A stretch of DNA of 64,000 bases from Macrothele yani (taxonomy: Eukaryota; Arthropoda; Arachnida; Araneae; Macrothelidae): NCBI GenBank assembly GCA_039090855.1, contig CM076999.1, positions 118,233,072 through 118,297,071 on the forward strand, given 5' to 3'. Of the stretch, positions 61,001 to 64,000 are shown one piece after another. The notes under the pieces were generated by a model. That model did not search any database. It was not told where the DNA came from and worked only from the letters and a program-made list of their open reading frames with translations. Position numbers and translations under genes: made by a program. Position 1 is the stretch's first letter, and the number at the start of each line of letters is the position of its first letter.

Positions 61001-63913
61001 AGGAAACAAATGAATCAAGACATAACAAACACTACAGTTTGCACACACTATTTTGACATTTTAGTGTAGCAACTTTACTTTTCTTGATTTTTTTGAATTG
61101 AGAGTGTTTTAAAGCCTAAGCATACTGACTAGTTCTCTAACCAGGAAGAGTTGGCTTGTATGGTTAGAATATTGGTCATGTTATTTTTCCCATGGAAGTG
61201 AAATGTTGATGTTCTGGATTTAAATTATTAATTGGCAATGAATAAACAAACGGTATATTTTGAGTTAGCATTAAAAAAGTTAAAAAAAGTTATGCCTTTC
61301 ACAAACTTGTACTGTACAGTTACATATATCCCAATTATTACAGTATATGGGAGTATTCCATATAAAGTCACAATAGGTCATATTGGGCTCCCAAGTTTAC
61401 AATGTTTGGTTGTAGGTCAAGTGTTCAATATTTTCTCTTTATAATGTTTTACTCCAAAAAAGGAAAAACATTGAACAGTGTTGTAATAGTATGTAGTGAG
61501 TTTTATGTGTGGAGCTTTTGTATCAAGACCTTCTATTTGTGGTTGTATGGTACACCGAAGAGCCGTGACGTTATGACTAGCACGTCTGTATGCAAGTTGA
61601 AGCTACTGCGGGTAAACAATGATGTGTGGAGGTCATGAAATGGTATAAATAACACCTGATACTGATCTCCGTTAATCAGTGTTATTCTTGTTCTTCAGAT
61701 AGTACATTATCCTACTGAAAAGTAGCCCTCTTCATTAGGAAACAACATGCAAATATATGGGTGTGCCTGGTGCACAGTGATGTTAAGATCCAATCCAAAT
61801 GCTTTTTCAGAGGTAGTAAGGAACCTAATGCCCAGCATGAAAACAAATCCCACACCATTGCACCACCTCCACCAGCTTGTACTGTTAACACAAGGCAGCT
61901 AGGATCTATCAATTCATGCTGTTGGTGCCATATTCTGGCCTGTCCATCTATTGGCGTGTAACTAAAAATCTGATTCATCAGACAGGATGACATTTTCTAG
62001 TCCTCGAGGTCATGCTTTGGTGCTCCGATTCCCCCCTACTGAAGAATTTGTCAGTGTTTAGCAGTGATGAAGAGTGGGTGCATGAAGAGTATGTCTGCTG
62101 TTATAGCTCATTCTTGCCAATGTGTGGTGGCTGTGTATGCTGCAGTTCTCCTCTAGGTACTGCTGTTGCACTGTACAGTTACTTAACACAATGGAGCTTG
62201 CCTGTTACCTTGTACAATCCTTAGTCTCAGTTGCCCTCGAACATTGACCAGTCATTTGCACCCTCAAGAAGACTGCTGACTGCTTGTTCTGCTGTTTGTG
62301 CACCACTCATTGTACACCCTCAATACAGTTGTTCTTGCATAGCCAGAAAGGTTTGCCATTTTCGAATGCTTGCACCTGCCCACCATCGTGCTTCATTCAA
62401 AGTTGGTTAAAATCACTAGTCTTTCCCATATTGTCACTACCTATACTTTGTACATGTCTGAATTATTTGCAGTGAGCAGTTTATACTTCCATCTCAGTGC
62501 TGCAGATCACACATGTCTAAGTGAAATTGGGTTCTCCCAATAATTTCATACTTCACTCTATAATGGACAACAAAAGGATCACATGAAGAAGATAAGAAAG
62601 ATCCAAATTGTGCAATGAAGTTGTGTATTGAGTTAAGAATGTCTTAAACACAGGAAGGAGTTAGGTAAGAAGAGAGGGAAAATTAAAAAGGAAAACTGTG
62701 GAAGTTTGAATGCTAAGCCTGAAATTAATAAGCTGGGAGCTATGATGAATTTTATTGTTTCCATTATGCTCTATTCTGGTAATTGTAAAAGAGCATATTT
62801 TGTACTTTTGTGCTTCAATGGGATACTGTTTGTAATCAGATTCATCGTCAATCCACTGCTGAATCCCCCCCCCTAGTTTCTTCCTCAGCTCTCTATCTTG
62901 AGCCAGTCTTCTCCCTGGTACTTCAGCATGCTTTTAAATCACTTAGATTTATTTTTTTGGTAGCATTTTATGGTCCTGCCTTAGGGCAACAGTTGATTTT
63001 TTTATAAAAAGAACAAAAAAGAAGTAAACTTATGAAATATTTAATTCATGAGGCAACCTTAAGGGTTGTCTTATGCTATAAACATGCTTTTGATTAAAAA
63101 TACATAATATCTAAGGTATTGTTTACCTGATATTGTCAAAGTATTTTGCACGTTGTTGCTCTGTGAGGCACGTGCTCCCGGCCCAAGAGGTCTTTTATGT
63201 TATGGGTTTTTGGTTAGTTATAATTTTTTTTTTAGAAATAAAAGAATTAGGTTACATATTTTCAGTTATACATTCATTCATTCGCACAATCAAAATGTTT
63301 TAAATGTACTATTAATTAAAATATTTTAGTAGGCCGCAAACCTTCCTTTCGATTCCCGACATGCAACTCCAGGACTACACACACGTGAGGAACCCTCGTG
63401 TAGCAGTAGAGGCCCGACGATGGTAGAATGATACTACCGAAAGTGCTCGCCGTAACGTGGTGATGACGAACCCCTTGTGAGACGTCTCCTGATCCAATGA
63501 GTATAACTCTTTCTATTAAAATATTTTAATTAATAGTAAATTTAAAACGTTTGATTGTGTGAATGAATGAATGTAGAACTGAAAATATATAACCTAATTG
63601 TTTTATTTCTAAAAAAAATTTATAACTAACCAAAAACCTGTAACATAAAAGACCTCTCGGGCCGGGAGCACGTGCCTCACAGGGCAACAACGTGCAAAAT
63701 ACTTTGACAATATCAGGTAAACAATACCTTAGATATTGCGTATTTTTAGAAGTAAACTTGTTGATAGTATCAGAATTTTAAAACTTTTGTGATTTTGCTT
63801 TGTTGAAAACCCTGTTTTTTTCCCCACAGGGCTTGGTTGTTCCAGTCATAAGGAATGTTGAGCAAATGAATTATGCTGATATTGAGAAGGCTATATATGC
63901 GCTTGGAGAAAAG
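13372..63913 (+). CDS. DLST: DLST gene: dihydrolipoyllysine-residue succinyltransferase, E2 of 2-oxoglutarate dehydrogenase (partial, ten exons)
   Basis: DLST transfers the succinyl group from the lipoyl arm to CoA and forms the core of the mitochondrial 2-oxoglutarate dehydrogenase complex in the TCA cycle. Ten exons join with consistent phases (2,2,1,0,1,0,2,1,0) and give about 327 residues: presequence, lipoyl domain with EVETDK lysine, a Pro/Ala-rich linker, and the N-terminal half of the catalytic domain. [18 protein letters not shown] and [15 protein letters not shown] are diagnostic of DLST rather than the pyruvate or branched-chain E2. As in other animal DLSTs, no peripheral subunit-binding domain is seen in the linker. 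The initiator codon is upstream of the first exon found and not located. The C-terminal part with the active-site His and Asp is beyond the window. Introns reach 14 kb and are mostly transposons. Confidence 0.93.
13415..14394. other. Intronic sequence with a (CCAA)n tract
   Basis: Apart from a short (AACC)n microsatellite at about 13688-13710 and a poly-T run near 14033, I see nothing recognisable. Confidence 0.5.
14750..15655. mobile_element. Insertion in LINE-C with repeated CATCGARGTTT motifs
   Basis: Interrupts LINE-C. Motifs such as catcgaagttt, catcgaggttt, ccgatgtttgaaac and accgatactatgg recur in both orientations between 14930 and 15425, like subterminal binding-site arrays of hAT elements. 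Poly-T runs lie at about 15530-15550 and 15604-15616. No transposase is visible and the ends are not sharply defined. Confidence 0.4.
15781..15857. repeat. Hairpin of ~37-bp arms inside LINE-C
   Basis: 15781-15817 and 15821-15857 are inverted copies with a few differences and almost no loop. One arm matches the LINE at the expected position and the other is an inverted duplicate of it. Confidence 0.85.
16190..16968 (-). pseudogene. CR1/L2-like LINE 3' fragment
   Basis: The minus-strand frame 16961-16446 encodes the C-terminal part of a LINE reverse transcriptase: [34 protein letters not shown], and [14 protein letters not shown] near the end. This arrangement is characteristic of CR1/L2/jockey-group LINEs. 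After the stop, 16190-16445 is 3' UTR with ATTTCATTTCATTTATTG at the end. The 5' part, with the palm domain and endonuclease, is missing. It is inserted into LINE-C. Confidence 0.8.
17083..17700. other. No gene seen
   Basis: AT-rich intronic sequence without recognisable features. Confidence 0.5.
17789..17857. repeat. Perfect 29-bp inverted repeat, 11-nt loop
   Basis: 17789-17817 and 17829-17857 are exact inverse complements (each containing GAGAAGAAGAGGTACAAC or its complement). The loop is attaaatgatt. Confidence 0.95.
17898..17935 (+). ncRNA. Degenerate hammerhead-like core
   Basis: CTGAAGA, A, then GGGGT...ACCC that can pair, then AAAA in place of GAAA, followed by ATTGG. Resembles the PLE tail motif. 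No PLE coding sequence is attached, and the G-to-A change would kill activity. Confidence 0.3.
18360..18480 (-). mobile_element. SINE-II (tRNA-derived) remnant
   Basis: On the minus strand: a box B-like GGGTTCAATTCCCACTCCA segment, then TGATGTAATTTTCAAG, as in the copies at 6300 and 42436. The box A part is diverged. Confidence 0.6.
18736..18959 (+). mobile_element. SINE-I (tRNA-derived) with poly-A tail
   Basis: The tRNA-like head GCCTCGGTGGCGCAGTGGTC (box A) and GTGTTCGAATCCCGG (box B) are followed by a body with CCTGGAACCAGTGGCCCTAA and GGGCGACTGCTTATAGCCCA, and an 18-A tail. Related copies lie at 31880, 41077 and (reverse) 57617. Confidence 0.88.
18960..20085. other. No gene seen; homopolymer-rich
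   Basis: Several poly-T and poly-A runs (about 19284-19302, 19570-19577, 19836-19850) in AT-rich sequence. I see nothing coding. Confidence 0.5.
20086..20215 (+). mobile_element. SINE-II remnant
   Basis: CATTGTCCTGAGTGGTGTAA head, a diverged box B, then AGTGATGCAATTTTCAAG as in other SINE-II copies. Confidence 0.55.
21114..22226 (+). mobile_element. Foldback element derived from a DUF4817-type transposon
   Basis: Long inverted termini start TACACAGAGTGCATAGG at 21114 and end CCTATGCACCCTGTA at 22226. They remain similar for about 300 bp, including the CAGTTATGCAAGTGAGATAA stretch. The centre (about 21563-21745) encodes [16 protein letters not shown] and [15 protein letters not shown], which match the C-terminal end of mariner-like transposases with a DUF4817 HTH. 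The HTH and catalytic domain are gone. Confidence 0.75.
22227..22583. other. No gene seen
   Basis: Short AT-rich spacer between two transposons. Confidence 0.5.
22584..26273 (+). mobile_element. Tc1-like transposon inflated by an internal tandem array
   Basis: The left terminus (CCAGACAAAAAATTAGTCGCC within 22584-22609) and right terminus (GGTGACTAATTTTTTGTCCA, 26251-26270) are inverted copies, and a TA follows at 26274. A Tc1 transposase runs from about 22766: an [13 protein letters not shown] region, [15 protein letters not shown], the second HTH, then [19 protein letters not shown] carrying the second-domain Asp. After the array come GGVSVMF and, near the end, [18 protein letters not shown]. 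Without the 19 extra units the element would be about 1.28 kb, normal for Tc1. The array and several stops leave no working frame. Confidence 0.9.
23184..25723 (+). repeat. 20 x 127-bp tandem array made from transposase codons
   Basis: Units start at 23184 and every 127 bases to 25597, twenty in all and nearly identical. Each encodes the block around [20 protein letters not shown] and ends TTTAATCCTGATTGTGTCG. Because 127 = 42 codons + 1 base, the frame shifts at every junction. Variants: unit 1 has catcacaagc where most have catcgcaggc; unit 15 has gaaacc; unit 17 has gtggaagactgg; units 17 and 19 again carry catcacaagc. Confidence 0.98.
26274..27108. other. No gene seen
   Basis: AT-rich intronic sequence without recognisable features. 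Confidence 0.5.
27117..27514. mobile_element. hAT-type MITE with perfect 8-bp target duplication
   Basis: Termini GAGTTCTCCCTAGA and TTTAGGAGAACACT are imperfect inverted repeats of the agtgttctcc type. They are flanked by ATTATCTA at 27109-27116 and 27515-27522. TTAGCTGGGTGG-like units occur near both ends. There is no coding sequence. Confidence 0.85.
27670..27750 (+). CDS. DLST: DLST exon B (presequence and start of mature protein)
   Basis: Acceptor ttactttgtag. One base completes Val from exon A, followed by 26 codons ([20 protein letters not shown], then TTKVLS) and two bases that join exon C as Lys. [13 protein letters not shown] aligns with the end of the DLST presequence and the start of the mature chain. 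The frame requires the donor AA|GTCCAA at 27751. A stronger consensus donor, GTAAGT, lies 4 bases earlier at 27747 but would shift the frame. Alternative use of the two sites would give a nonsense transcript. Confidence 0.75.
27885..28195 (+). pseudogene. SINE-III / mariner composite, left copy
   Basis: A diverged tRNA-like head (about 27890-27960) runs directly into mariner transposase codons: [15 protein letters not shown], then [14 protein letters not shown]. In that motif D, H and the final D-region mark the catalytic segment of mariner elements. A 17-bp inverted duplication at 28102-28139 disrupts the reading after ELSP. A second copy of the same composite lies at 31685-32175. Confidence 0.7.
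28102..28139. repeat. 17-bp hairpin inside the mariner remnant
   Basis: Arms ATCCCCTATGGAA and TTCCATAGGGGAT (extended outward with one extra base) with a 3-nt loop. The homologous place in the copy near 32130 lacks the extra arm. Confidence 0.9.
28292..31630 (+). pseudogene. LINE-A: near-complete APE-type non-LTR retrotransposon
   Basis: A 5' UTR (28292-28660) precedes an endonuclease-RT polyprotein. [108 protein letters not shown]. The C-terminal tail has [27 protein letters not shown] and ends [10 protein letters not shown] at 31585. Breaks: TGA near 28686 (Trp in LINE-B), frameshifts near 29290 and 30150, TGA at 30605-30607 and TGA at 31031-31033. Nearly full length, so not 5' truncated. 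The protein is one ORF in relatives; no separate gag-like ORF1 was seen. Confidence 0.9.
31685..32175 (+). pseudogene. SINE-III / mariner composite, right copy, interrupted by SINE-I
   Basis: The same order as at 27885: a diverged tRNA-like head (31690-31770), CAGCTGGCATTAGTCAATTG, then mariner remnants. SINE-I (31880-32095) has inserted into the mariner part, which resumes with [20 protein letters not shown] at about 32097-32160. Confidence 0.7.
31880..32095 (+). mobile_element. SINE-I copy, (CT)n expanded, no poly-A
   Basis: Box A GGTGGTGCAGTGGTCTAAGC and box B GGGTTCGAATCCCAG, then the SINE-I body with a (CT) run at about 31992-32017 in place of the usual CTCTCTC. Confidence 0.85.
32250..32630. 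mobile_element. Half copy of the foldback element at 63107-63740
   Basis: Matches 63340-63735: CGACATGCAACTCCAG-like start, AGTAAATTTAAAACGTTTGA, GGGAGCACGTGCCTCAC and AATACTTTG.CAATATCAGG in the same order. The opposite arm is missing. Confidence 0.8.
32640..33712. other. No gene seen
   Basis: Intronic AT-rich sequence upstream of exon C. Confidence 0.5.
33713..33786 (+). CDS. DLST: DLST exon C (lipoyl domain start)
   Basis: Acceptor cgtaatttttag, donor gtaagt. Encodes (K)[20 protein letters not shown] then RWVK, matching the first strands of the lipoyl domain of DLST (VTVxxxAESVTEGDVRW in vertebrates). It carries 24 codons plus one base on each side. Confidence 0.95.
33787..34439. other. 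No gene seen
   Basis: Intronic sequence. A cccccccctttttttc tract lies near 34132-34146. Confidence 0.5.
34440..35186 (-). pseudogene. PLE-4 fragment (RT C-terminus and 3' tail)
   Basis: The minus-strand frame 35184-34954 has [20 protein letters not shown] then [20 protein letters not shown]. This matches the segment after the RT domain of Penelope-like elements, where a conserved region precedes a GIY-YIG linker. The GIY-YIG itself is not recognised downstream. The tail at 34461-34487 (minus strand) has TGATGA, AG, ACCT...AGGT, T, GAAA. It is truncated at 35187 by the next element. Confidence 0.6.
35824..35852 (-). ncRNA. Hammerhead-like core in the PLE-2 tail
   Basis: Minus strand: CTGATGA, C, GAACTA, loop, TAGTTC, GAAA. 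The layout is the same as in PLE-1 but with a different stem sequence that still pairs fully. Stems I and III were not resolved. Confidence 0.55.
36369..36405. repeat. Perfect 15-bp inverted repeat in PLE-2
   Basis: Arms TAAATATGTTTTTCC (36369-36383) and its complement (36391-36405), loop aggattc. It lies at the 5' edge of the PLE-2 nuclease frame. Confidence 0.9.
37330..38060 (+). pseudogene. Tc1-like transposase remnant
   Basis: Translation around 37568-37760 gives [31 protein letters not shown] and GGSVIV.GAFT: the DDE core of a Tc1 transposase with SDES changed to SDKS. Further stops lie before a poorly kept DLNP-like end near 37985. No TIRs were found. Confidence 0.7.
38160..38189 (+). 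ncRNA. Isolated hammerhead-like core
   Basis: CTGATGA, T, GGCC, loop, GGCT, GAAA. The stem pairs with one G-T. No PLE coding sequence is nearby. Confidence 0.4.
38270..38696. other. No gene seen
   Basis: AT-rich intronic sequence. Confidence 0.5.
38697..39925 (-). pseudogene. Tc1-like transposon with repeated HTH segment
   Basis: The minus-strand frame 39300-38890 holds the DDE half: [20 protein letters not shown], then [14 protein letters not shown] (the DN.P-type catalytic Asp region, altered) and [17 protein letters not shown]. The N-terminal half (39855-39526) is an in-frame repeat of a 36-residue HTH segment. The left terminus near 38697 is CAGTCATATCAGAATAATATG; the right terminus is lost. 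Stops near 39340-39480 separate the halves. Confidence 0.85.
39541..39890 (-). repeat. 108-bp x 3.2 in-frame repeat in the transposase HTH
   Basis: CTGGTCGA(A/T)GGCCTTTGGG recurs at 39541, 39649 and 39757, with a partial copy at 39865. The spacing is exactly 108 bp (36 codons). Minus-strand units read [32 protein letters not shown], the second-helix region of a Tc1 HTH. The reading frame is preserved across all units. Confidence 0.95.
39960..40382. other. Intronic; (GT)n(GA)n microsatellite
   Basis: A GT run followed by a GA run at about 40064-40096. Otherwise unremarkable. Confidence 0.6.
40383..40438 (+). CDS. DLST: DLST exon D (lipoyl domain, lipoyl-lysine)
   Basis: Acceptor aattttttaatag, donor gtaaat. 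Encodes (N)[18 protein letters not shown]. The final lysine of ETDK is the conserved lipoylation site. Phase 1 in, phase 0 out. At 56 nt it is the second shortest exon found in this gene here. Confidence 0.96.
40439..41064. other. No gene seen
   Basis: Intronic AT-rich sequence between exon D and a SINE. Confidence 0.5.
41077..41307 (+). mobile_element. SINE-I copy with poly-A and 11-bp target duplication
   Basis: Box A AGTGGCGCAGTGGTCTAAGC, box B GGGTTCGAATCCCGG, full body and 23-A tail. AAGATATTTGA occurs at 41065-41075 and again at 41306-41316, a clean target duplication. This marks it as a retrotransposed and fairly young insertion. Confidence 0.93.
41735..42265. mobile_element. PLE-3 head-to-head palindrome
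   Basis: Arms 41735-41965 and 42030-42265 are inverted copies. The right arm on the + strand encodes [20 protein letters not shown] then [13 protein letters not shown], a GIY-YIG nuclease of a third PLE type. The left arm encodes the same on the minus strand. The element-specific tail continues on the right to about 42400. Confidence 0.75.
42436..42540 (+). mobile_element. SINE-II copy (tRNA-like head well kept)
   Basis: CCTGGGTGGTGTAATGGTTA box A region and CAGGTTCGATTCCCGTTCC box B region, followed by AATGTAATTTTCAAG. It is the best-preserved plus-strand SINE-II head. No poly-A follows. Confidence 0.75.
42541..43261. other. No gene seen
   Basis: Intronic sequence. 42958-43010 carries a faint inverted SINE-II trace (CCATCCTTTGAAAACTTG). 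Confidence 0.45.
43262..45935 (-). pseudogene. LINE-B: second copy of the LINE-A family, 3'-truncated
   Basis: Minus strand. The 5' UTR begins near 45935 and matches 28310-28500. [17 protein letters not shown] at 45515, [32 protein letters not shown] (to 44734). The linker is broken around 44300-44730. RT (43956-43363): [28 protein letters not shown]. The YADDT box is damaged ([14 protein letters not shown], with a deletion of the catalytic Asp pair). Sequence homologous to the last third of LINE-A is missing. At the site matching LINE-A's TGA at 30605 this copy has CAA. Confidence 0.85.
46031..46139 (+). CDS. DLST: DLST exon E (lipoyl domain, second half)
   Basis: Acceptor tttattcatag, donor gtttgt. 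Encodes [20 protein letters not shown] then [16 protein letters not shown], completing the lipoyl domain after the ETDK lysine. Phase 0 in, phase 1 out. Confidence 0.96.
46555..46855 (-). pseudogene. LINE 3'-end fragment (LINE-A family)
   Basis: On the minus strand it corresponds to the [13 protein letters not shown] tail (about 46850-46810) and the 3' UTR ending near GTTCTCTGAGATTCAGAAGT-like sequence shared with 31620-31650 and 14420-14450. Confidence 0.65.
46867..46951. repeat. 18-bp perfect inverted repeat
   Basis: TTTTATTATAGTTATTTC at 46867-46884 and its complement at 46934-46951, spaced by 49 bases. Confidence 0.85.
47081..47314. repeat. 117-bp tandem duplication near a transposon-like end
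   Basis: GTGTTTGTTATCTGGTGAGC starts at 47081 and recurs at 47198. The period is 117 bp (39 codons). On the minus strand both encode HQITNTP-containing repeats. The sequence ends in GGATACTCTGTA, resembling the TACAGAGTATCC termini of DUF4817-type elements. Confidence 0.75.
47315..47897. other. No gene seen
   Basis: Intronic sequence. Around 47540-47780 there is a weak minus-strand resemblance to transposase codons, not firm enough to call. Confidence 0.4.
47898..48136 (+). CDS. DLST: DLST exon F (Pro/Ala-rich linker)
   Basis: Acceptor ttgttgttttag, donor gtaaaa. Encodes 79 residues starting (G)[19 protein letters not shown] and ending GTRTEQR. It is dominated by Pro, Ala, Thr and Ser, the flexible linker that lets the lipoyl domain swing between E1, E2 and E3 sites. 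No subunit-binding domain is present, as in other animal DLSTs. Confidence 0.95.
48137..48999. other. No gene seen
   Basis: Intronic sequence before the DUF4817-type transposon. Confidence 0.5.
49000..50357 (-). mobile_element. DUF4817-type mariner-like transposon, almost complete
   Basis: Termini TACAGGGTGATTCAAAAGTC (49000) and its inverse (ending 50357) are matched. The minus-strand transposase starts [17 protein letters not shown] near 50170, with a TAA soon after. The HTH follows, with [20 protein letters not shown] and [16 protein letters not shown]. The DDE part (49681-49124) has [27 protein letters not shown] (the second catalytic Asp), [20 protein letters not shown] (third position) and a C-terminal [12 protein letters not shown]. 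The segment holding the first catalytic Asp (about 49682-49716) is short, so a small deletion or shift separates the halves. 1.36 kb is close to full length. Confidence 0.88.
50358..51507. other. No gene seen; poly-A/T tracts
   Basis: Intronic sequence with homopolymer runs at about 50381-50398, 51106-51130 and 51364-51378. Confidence 0.5.
51508..51605 (+). CDS. DLST: DLST exon G (catalytic domain start)
   Basis: Acceptor actcatgattctag, donor gtaagt. Encodes [20 protein letters not shown] then [12 protein letters not shown] and two bases of Thr. This opens the acyltransferase domain. [12 protein letters not shown] is the conserved first helix, and TTFNEIDM lies at the trimer/CoA site region. 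Confidence 0.97.
51820..52290 (-). pseudogene. PLE-2 second copy, GIY-YIG end
   Basis: The minus-strand frame 52205-51969 has [20 protein letters not shown] then [18 protein letters not shown], near-identical to the copy at 35860. The hammerhead-like core at 51933-51961 has lost the match (CAGATGA). It is truncated just before the [10 protein letters not shown] motif is complete upstream (about 52260). Confidence 0.85.
52586..52615 (+). ncRNA. Degenerate hammerhead-like core
   Basis: CTGATGA, AG, ACTG, loop, CAGT, T, AAAA. Same spacing as at 34461-34487 (minus), but GAAA is AAAA. No coding PLE sequence adjoins it. Confidence 0.35.
52640..53270. other. No gene seen
   Basis: AT-rich intronic sequence. 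Confidence 0.5.
53273..55490 (-). pseudogene. Tc1-like transposon (Tc1-E) interrupted by a MITE
   Basis: The left terminus CACTATATTATCAAAAGTAT follows a TA at 53271. The minus-strand transposase begins near 55464, [20 protein letters not shown], with the HTH helix [20 protein letters not shown] (to 55192), then decays. A DDE-region relic, [20 protein letters not shown], lies at about 54935-54870. A 926-bp MITE then splits it. The right TIR is not found, and Tc1-F begins about 50 bp beyond the start codon. Confidence 0.75.
53915..54840 (-). mobile_element. Internally deleted DUF4817-type transposon with ~155-bp TIRs
   Basis: TACAGGGTGTCCCACTCGCT at 53915 and its inverse-type copy ending ACACCCTGCA at 54840. 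Inverted similarity extends about 155 bp inward. On the minus strand the HTH (54472-54182) has [35 protein letters not shown] and [16 protein letters not shown]. The C-terminal end (about 54140-54050) has [20 protein letters not shown]. The whole DDE catalytic core between them is missing. Confidence 0.82.
55517..56697 (-). mobile_element. Tc1-like transposon (Tc1-F), 1181 bp
   Basis: Termini CACTGAAGCACCAAAAGTCA (55517) and TGACTTTTGGCACTTCAATG (ending 56697), flanked by TA at 55515-55516 and 56698-56699. The minus-strand transposase: [20 protein letters not shown] (HTH1), [29 protein letters not shown] (to 56198), then in shifted frames [45 protein letters not shown] (second catalytic region) and [14 protein letters not shown]. 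Several stops and frameshifts. Length and TIRs are standard for a full Tc1 element. Confidence 0.93.
56700..57107. other. No gene seen
   Basis: Intronic sequence upstream of exon H. Confidence 0.5.
57108..57238 (+). CDS. DLST: DLST exon H (catalytic domain)
   Basis: Acceptor ctatctatcttag, donor gtaagt. Encodes (T)[36 protein letters not shown] and DQPVVNA. The [11 protein letters not shown] segment is a hallmark of DLST. Phase 2 in, phase 1 out. Confidence 0.97.
57239..57610. other. No gene seen
   Basis: Short intronic spacer. Confidence 0.5.
57617..57838 (-). mobile_element. SINE-I copy, reverse orientation
   Basis: A poly-T-rich start (tail), body complement with GGGCTATAAGCAGTC and TAGGGCCACTGGTTCCAGGG, and the tRNA-like head complement ending CCACCAGGGTGGC. 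More diverged than the copy at 41077. Confidence 0.85.
57945..58260 (-). mobile_element. SINE-II (reverse) with CAGAATATAAATTCTG flanks
   Basis: Minus-strand tRNA-like head (about 58040-58085) and the TTTTCAAGTTTTCTGAGAGG body. The palindromic segment AGAATATAAATTCT occurs on both sides (57960 and 58092). Together with 59086-59310 it forms an inverted pair around the 84-bp array. Confidence 0.65.
58284..59092 (+). repeat. 84-bp x ~9.6 tandem array
   Basis: CCTAAGCTAAGTTTGCTTAG recurs every 84 bp from 58284 to 59040, nine full units and a partial. Unit variation is a few percent. 84 is a multiple of three, so a 28-residue repeat stays open for 287 codons (58296-59159); I regard that as chance. 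The unit contains TTCACTGTCCTGGG followed by a diverged SINE-II box A, and the last unit runs straight into a SINE-II head. Confidence 0.96.
59086..59310 (+). mobile_element. SINE-II copy at the array edge
   Basis: GGTGGTGTAATGG.TAGCAT box A and GCGGGTTCGATTCGCACTCC box B, then the AATTTTCCTGTTTTCTGAGAGG-type body and CAGAATTTATATTCTGTTTG. A small ATATTTCTTCCTTC duplication lies near its end. Confidence 0.75.
59350..59500 (+). pseudogene. Tc1-like transposase C-terminal remnant
   Basis: [20 protein letters not shown] followed by [12 protein letters not shown], in the place of the D..PIEHLWDDLEQRV end of Tc1 transposases. Confidence 0.5.
59947..60576. mobile_element. hAT-type MITE with perfect 8-bp target duplication
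   Basis: Termini CAGGGCTGGATTAAGGCC and the inverse of CAGGGCCAGATTAAGGGT are flanked by AAGATGTC at 59939-59946 and 60577-60584. The sequence just inside (GGGCCCCTAGGCAAA, and GGGCCCCAAGGC) also matches in inverted order. Non-coding, 630 bp. Confidence 0.92.
60793..60860 (+). CDS. DLST: DLST exon I (catalytic domain)
   Basis: Acceptor attttttctttcag, donor gtaaga. Encodes (V)[20 protein letters not shown] then [16 protein letters not shown] is strongly conserved in DLST. Phase 1 in, phase 0 out. Confidence 0.97.
60861..61549. other. No gene seen
   Basis: AT-rich intronic sequence. Confidence 0.5.
61550..62480 (-). pseudogene. Tc1-like transposon remnant
   Basis: The minus-strand frame 61993-61712 has [20 protein letters not shown], then [20 protein letters not shown]: the transposase region between the first and second catalytic residues. 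The N-terminal half (to about 62480) has only traces, and no TIRs were identified. Confidence 0.65.
62830..62940 (-). pseudogene. RTE 3'-end fragment
   Basis: Corresponds to 8455-8570 of RTE-1: the complement of TCAATCCACTGCTG at the end and of TCTTGAGCCAGTCTTCTCC-like codons (LAQDR...). Only about 110 bp, with no TGA tail repeats. Confidence 0.6.
63107..63740. mobile_element. Foldback element with ~230-bp terminal inverted repeats
   Basis: Left arm 63107-63332 and right arm about 63512-63740 are near-perfect inverted copies ending ATATCTAAGGTATTG / CAATACCTTAGATAT. The central loop has its own hairpin near 63377-63404 (CTACACACACGTGAGG against CTCGTGTAG). It ends 89 bases before exon J. A half copy lies at 32250-32630. 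Confidence 0.9.
63830..63913 (+). CDS. DLST: DLST exon J (catalytic domain, last exon in window)
   Basis: Acceptor tttttccccacag, donor gtactt. Encodes 28 codons, [20 protein letters not shown] then [17 protein letters not shown] is the conserved CoA-site region of E2 acyltransferases. Phase 0 on both sides. Exons with the catalytic HxxxDG follow beyond the window. Confidence 0.97.
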
Positions 63914-64000
63914 GTACTTTTTTTTTTTTTTTGGATTTGTCGTGCACAGACAATAATAGATCCTAAAAATAGTATCATTAGTAATATTTTTGAATTGTTT

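Overview
This is a piece of an intron-rich, transposon-laden animal genome. GT-AG introns, poly-A-tailed tRNA-derived SINEs, APE-type LINEs, Penelope-like elements (PLEs) with GIY-YIG domains, Tc1/mariner elements and DUF4817-type transposases together point to an invertebrate metazoan, most likely an arthropod. The species cannot be fixed from the sequence alone. There are no bacterial operons, CRISPR arrays or viral genomes.

The only host gene I recognise is DLST, the E2 (dihydrolipoyl succinyltransferase) subunit of the mitochondrial 2-oxoglutarate dehydrogenase complex. It lies on the + strand. Ten exons are recovered: 13372-13414 (tentative), 27670-27750, 33713-33786, 40383-40438, 46031-46139, 47898-48136, 51508-51605, 57108-57238, 60793-60860 and 63830-63913. 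Intron phases agree at every junction, and about 327 codons result. They cover part of the mitochondrial presequence, the lipoyl domain, a Pro/Ala linker and the first part of the catalytic domain. The start codon lies upstream of 13372 and was not located. The 3' end, with the catalytic His and Asp, lies beyond 64000. About 0.8 kb of exon is spread over about 50 kb.

Region by region. 1-13150 is a pile of nested elements: a hAT remnant, a PLE, a TIR element with a palindromic SINE inside, two PLE palindromes, two RTE LINEs and a 1.18-kb Tc1 element. 13372-27669 is one intron holding a LINE copy broken by other insertions, a DUF4817-derived foldback element, and a Tc1 element whose transposase contains a 20 x 127-bp tandem array. 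27751-46030 holds a nearly full-length LINE, SINE/mariner composites, PLE fragments inside a DNA transposon, an in-frame 36-codon repeat inside a Tc1 transposase, a PLE palindrome and a second copy of the same LINE in reverse. 48137-63829 holds a DUF4817-type transposon, overlapping Tc1 elements, an 84-bp x 9.6 array beside SINE heads, hAT-type MITEs and a foldback element directly upstream of the last visible exon.

The strongest candidates for something undescribed are: (i) the 127-bp satellite born from the catalytic segment of a Tc1 transposase; (ii) hammerhead-ribozyme-like cores (CTGANGA, stem, GAAA) with different but still pairing stems at several PLE ends; and (iii) three separate head-to-head PLE palindromes.
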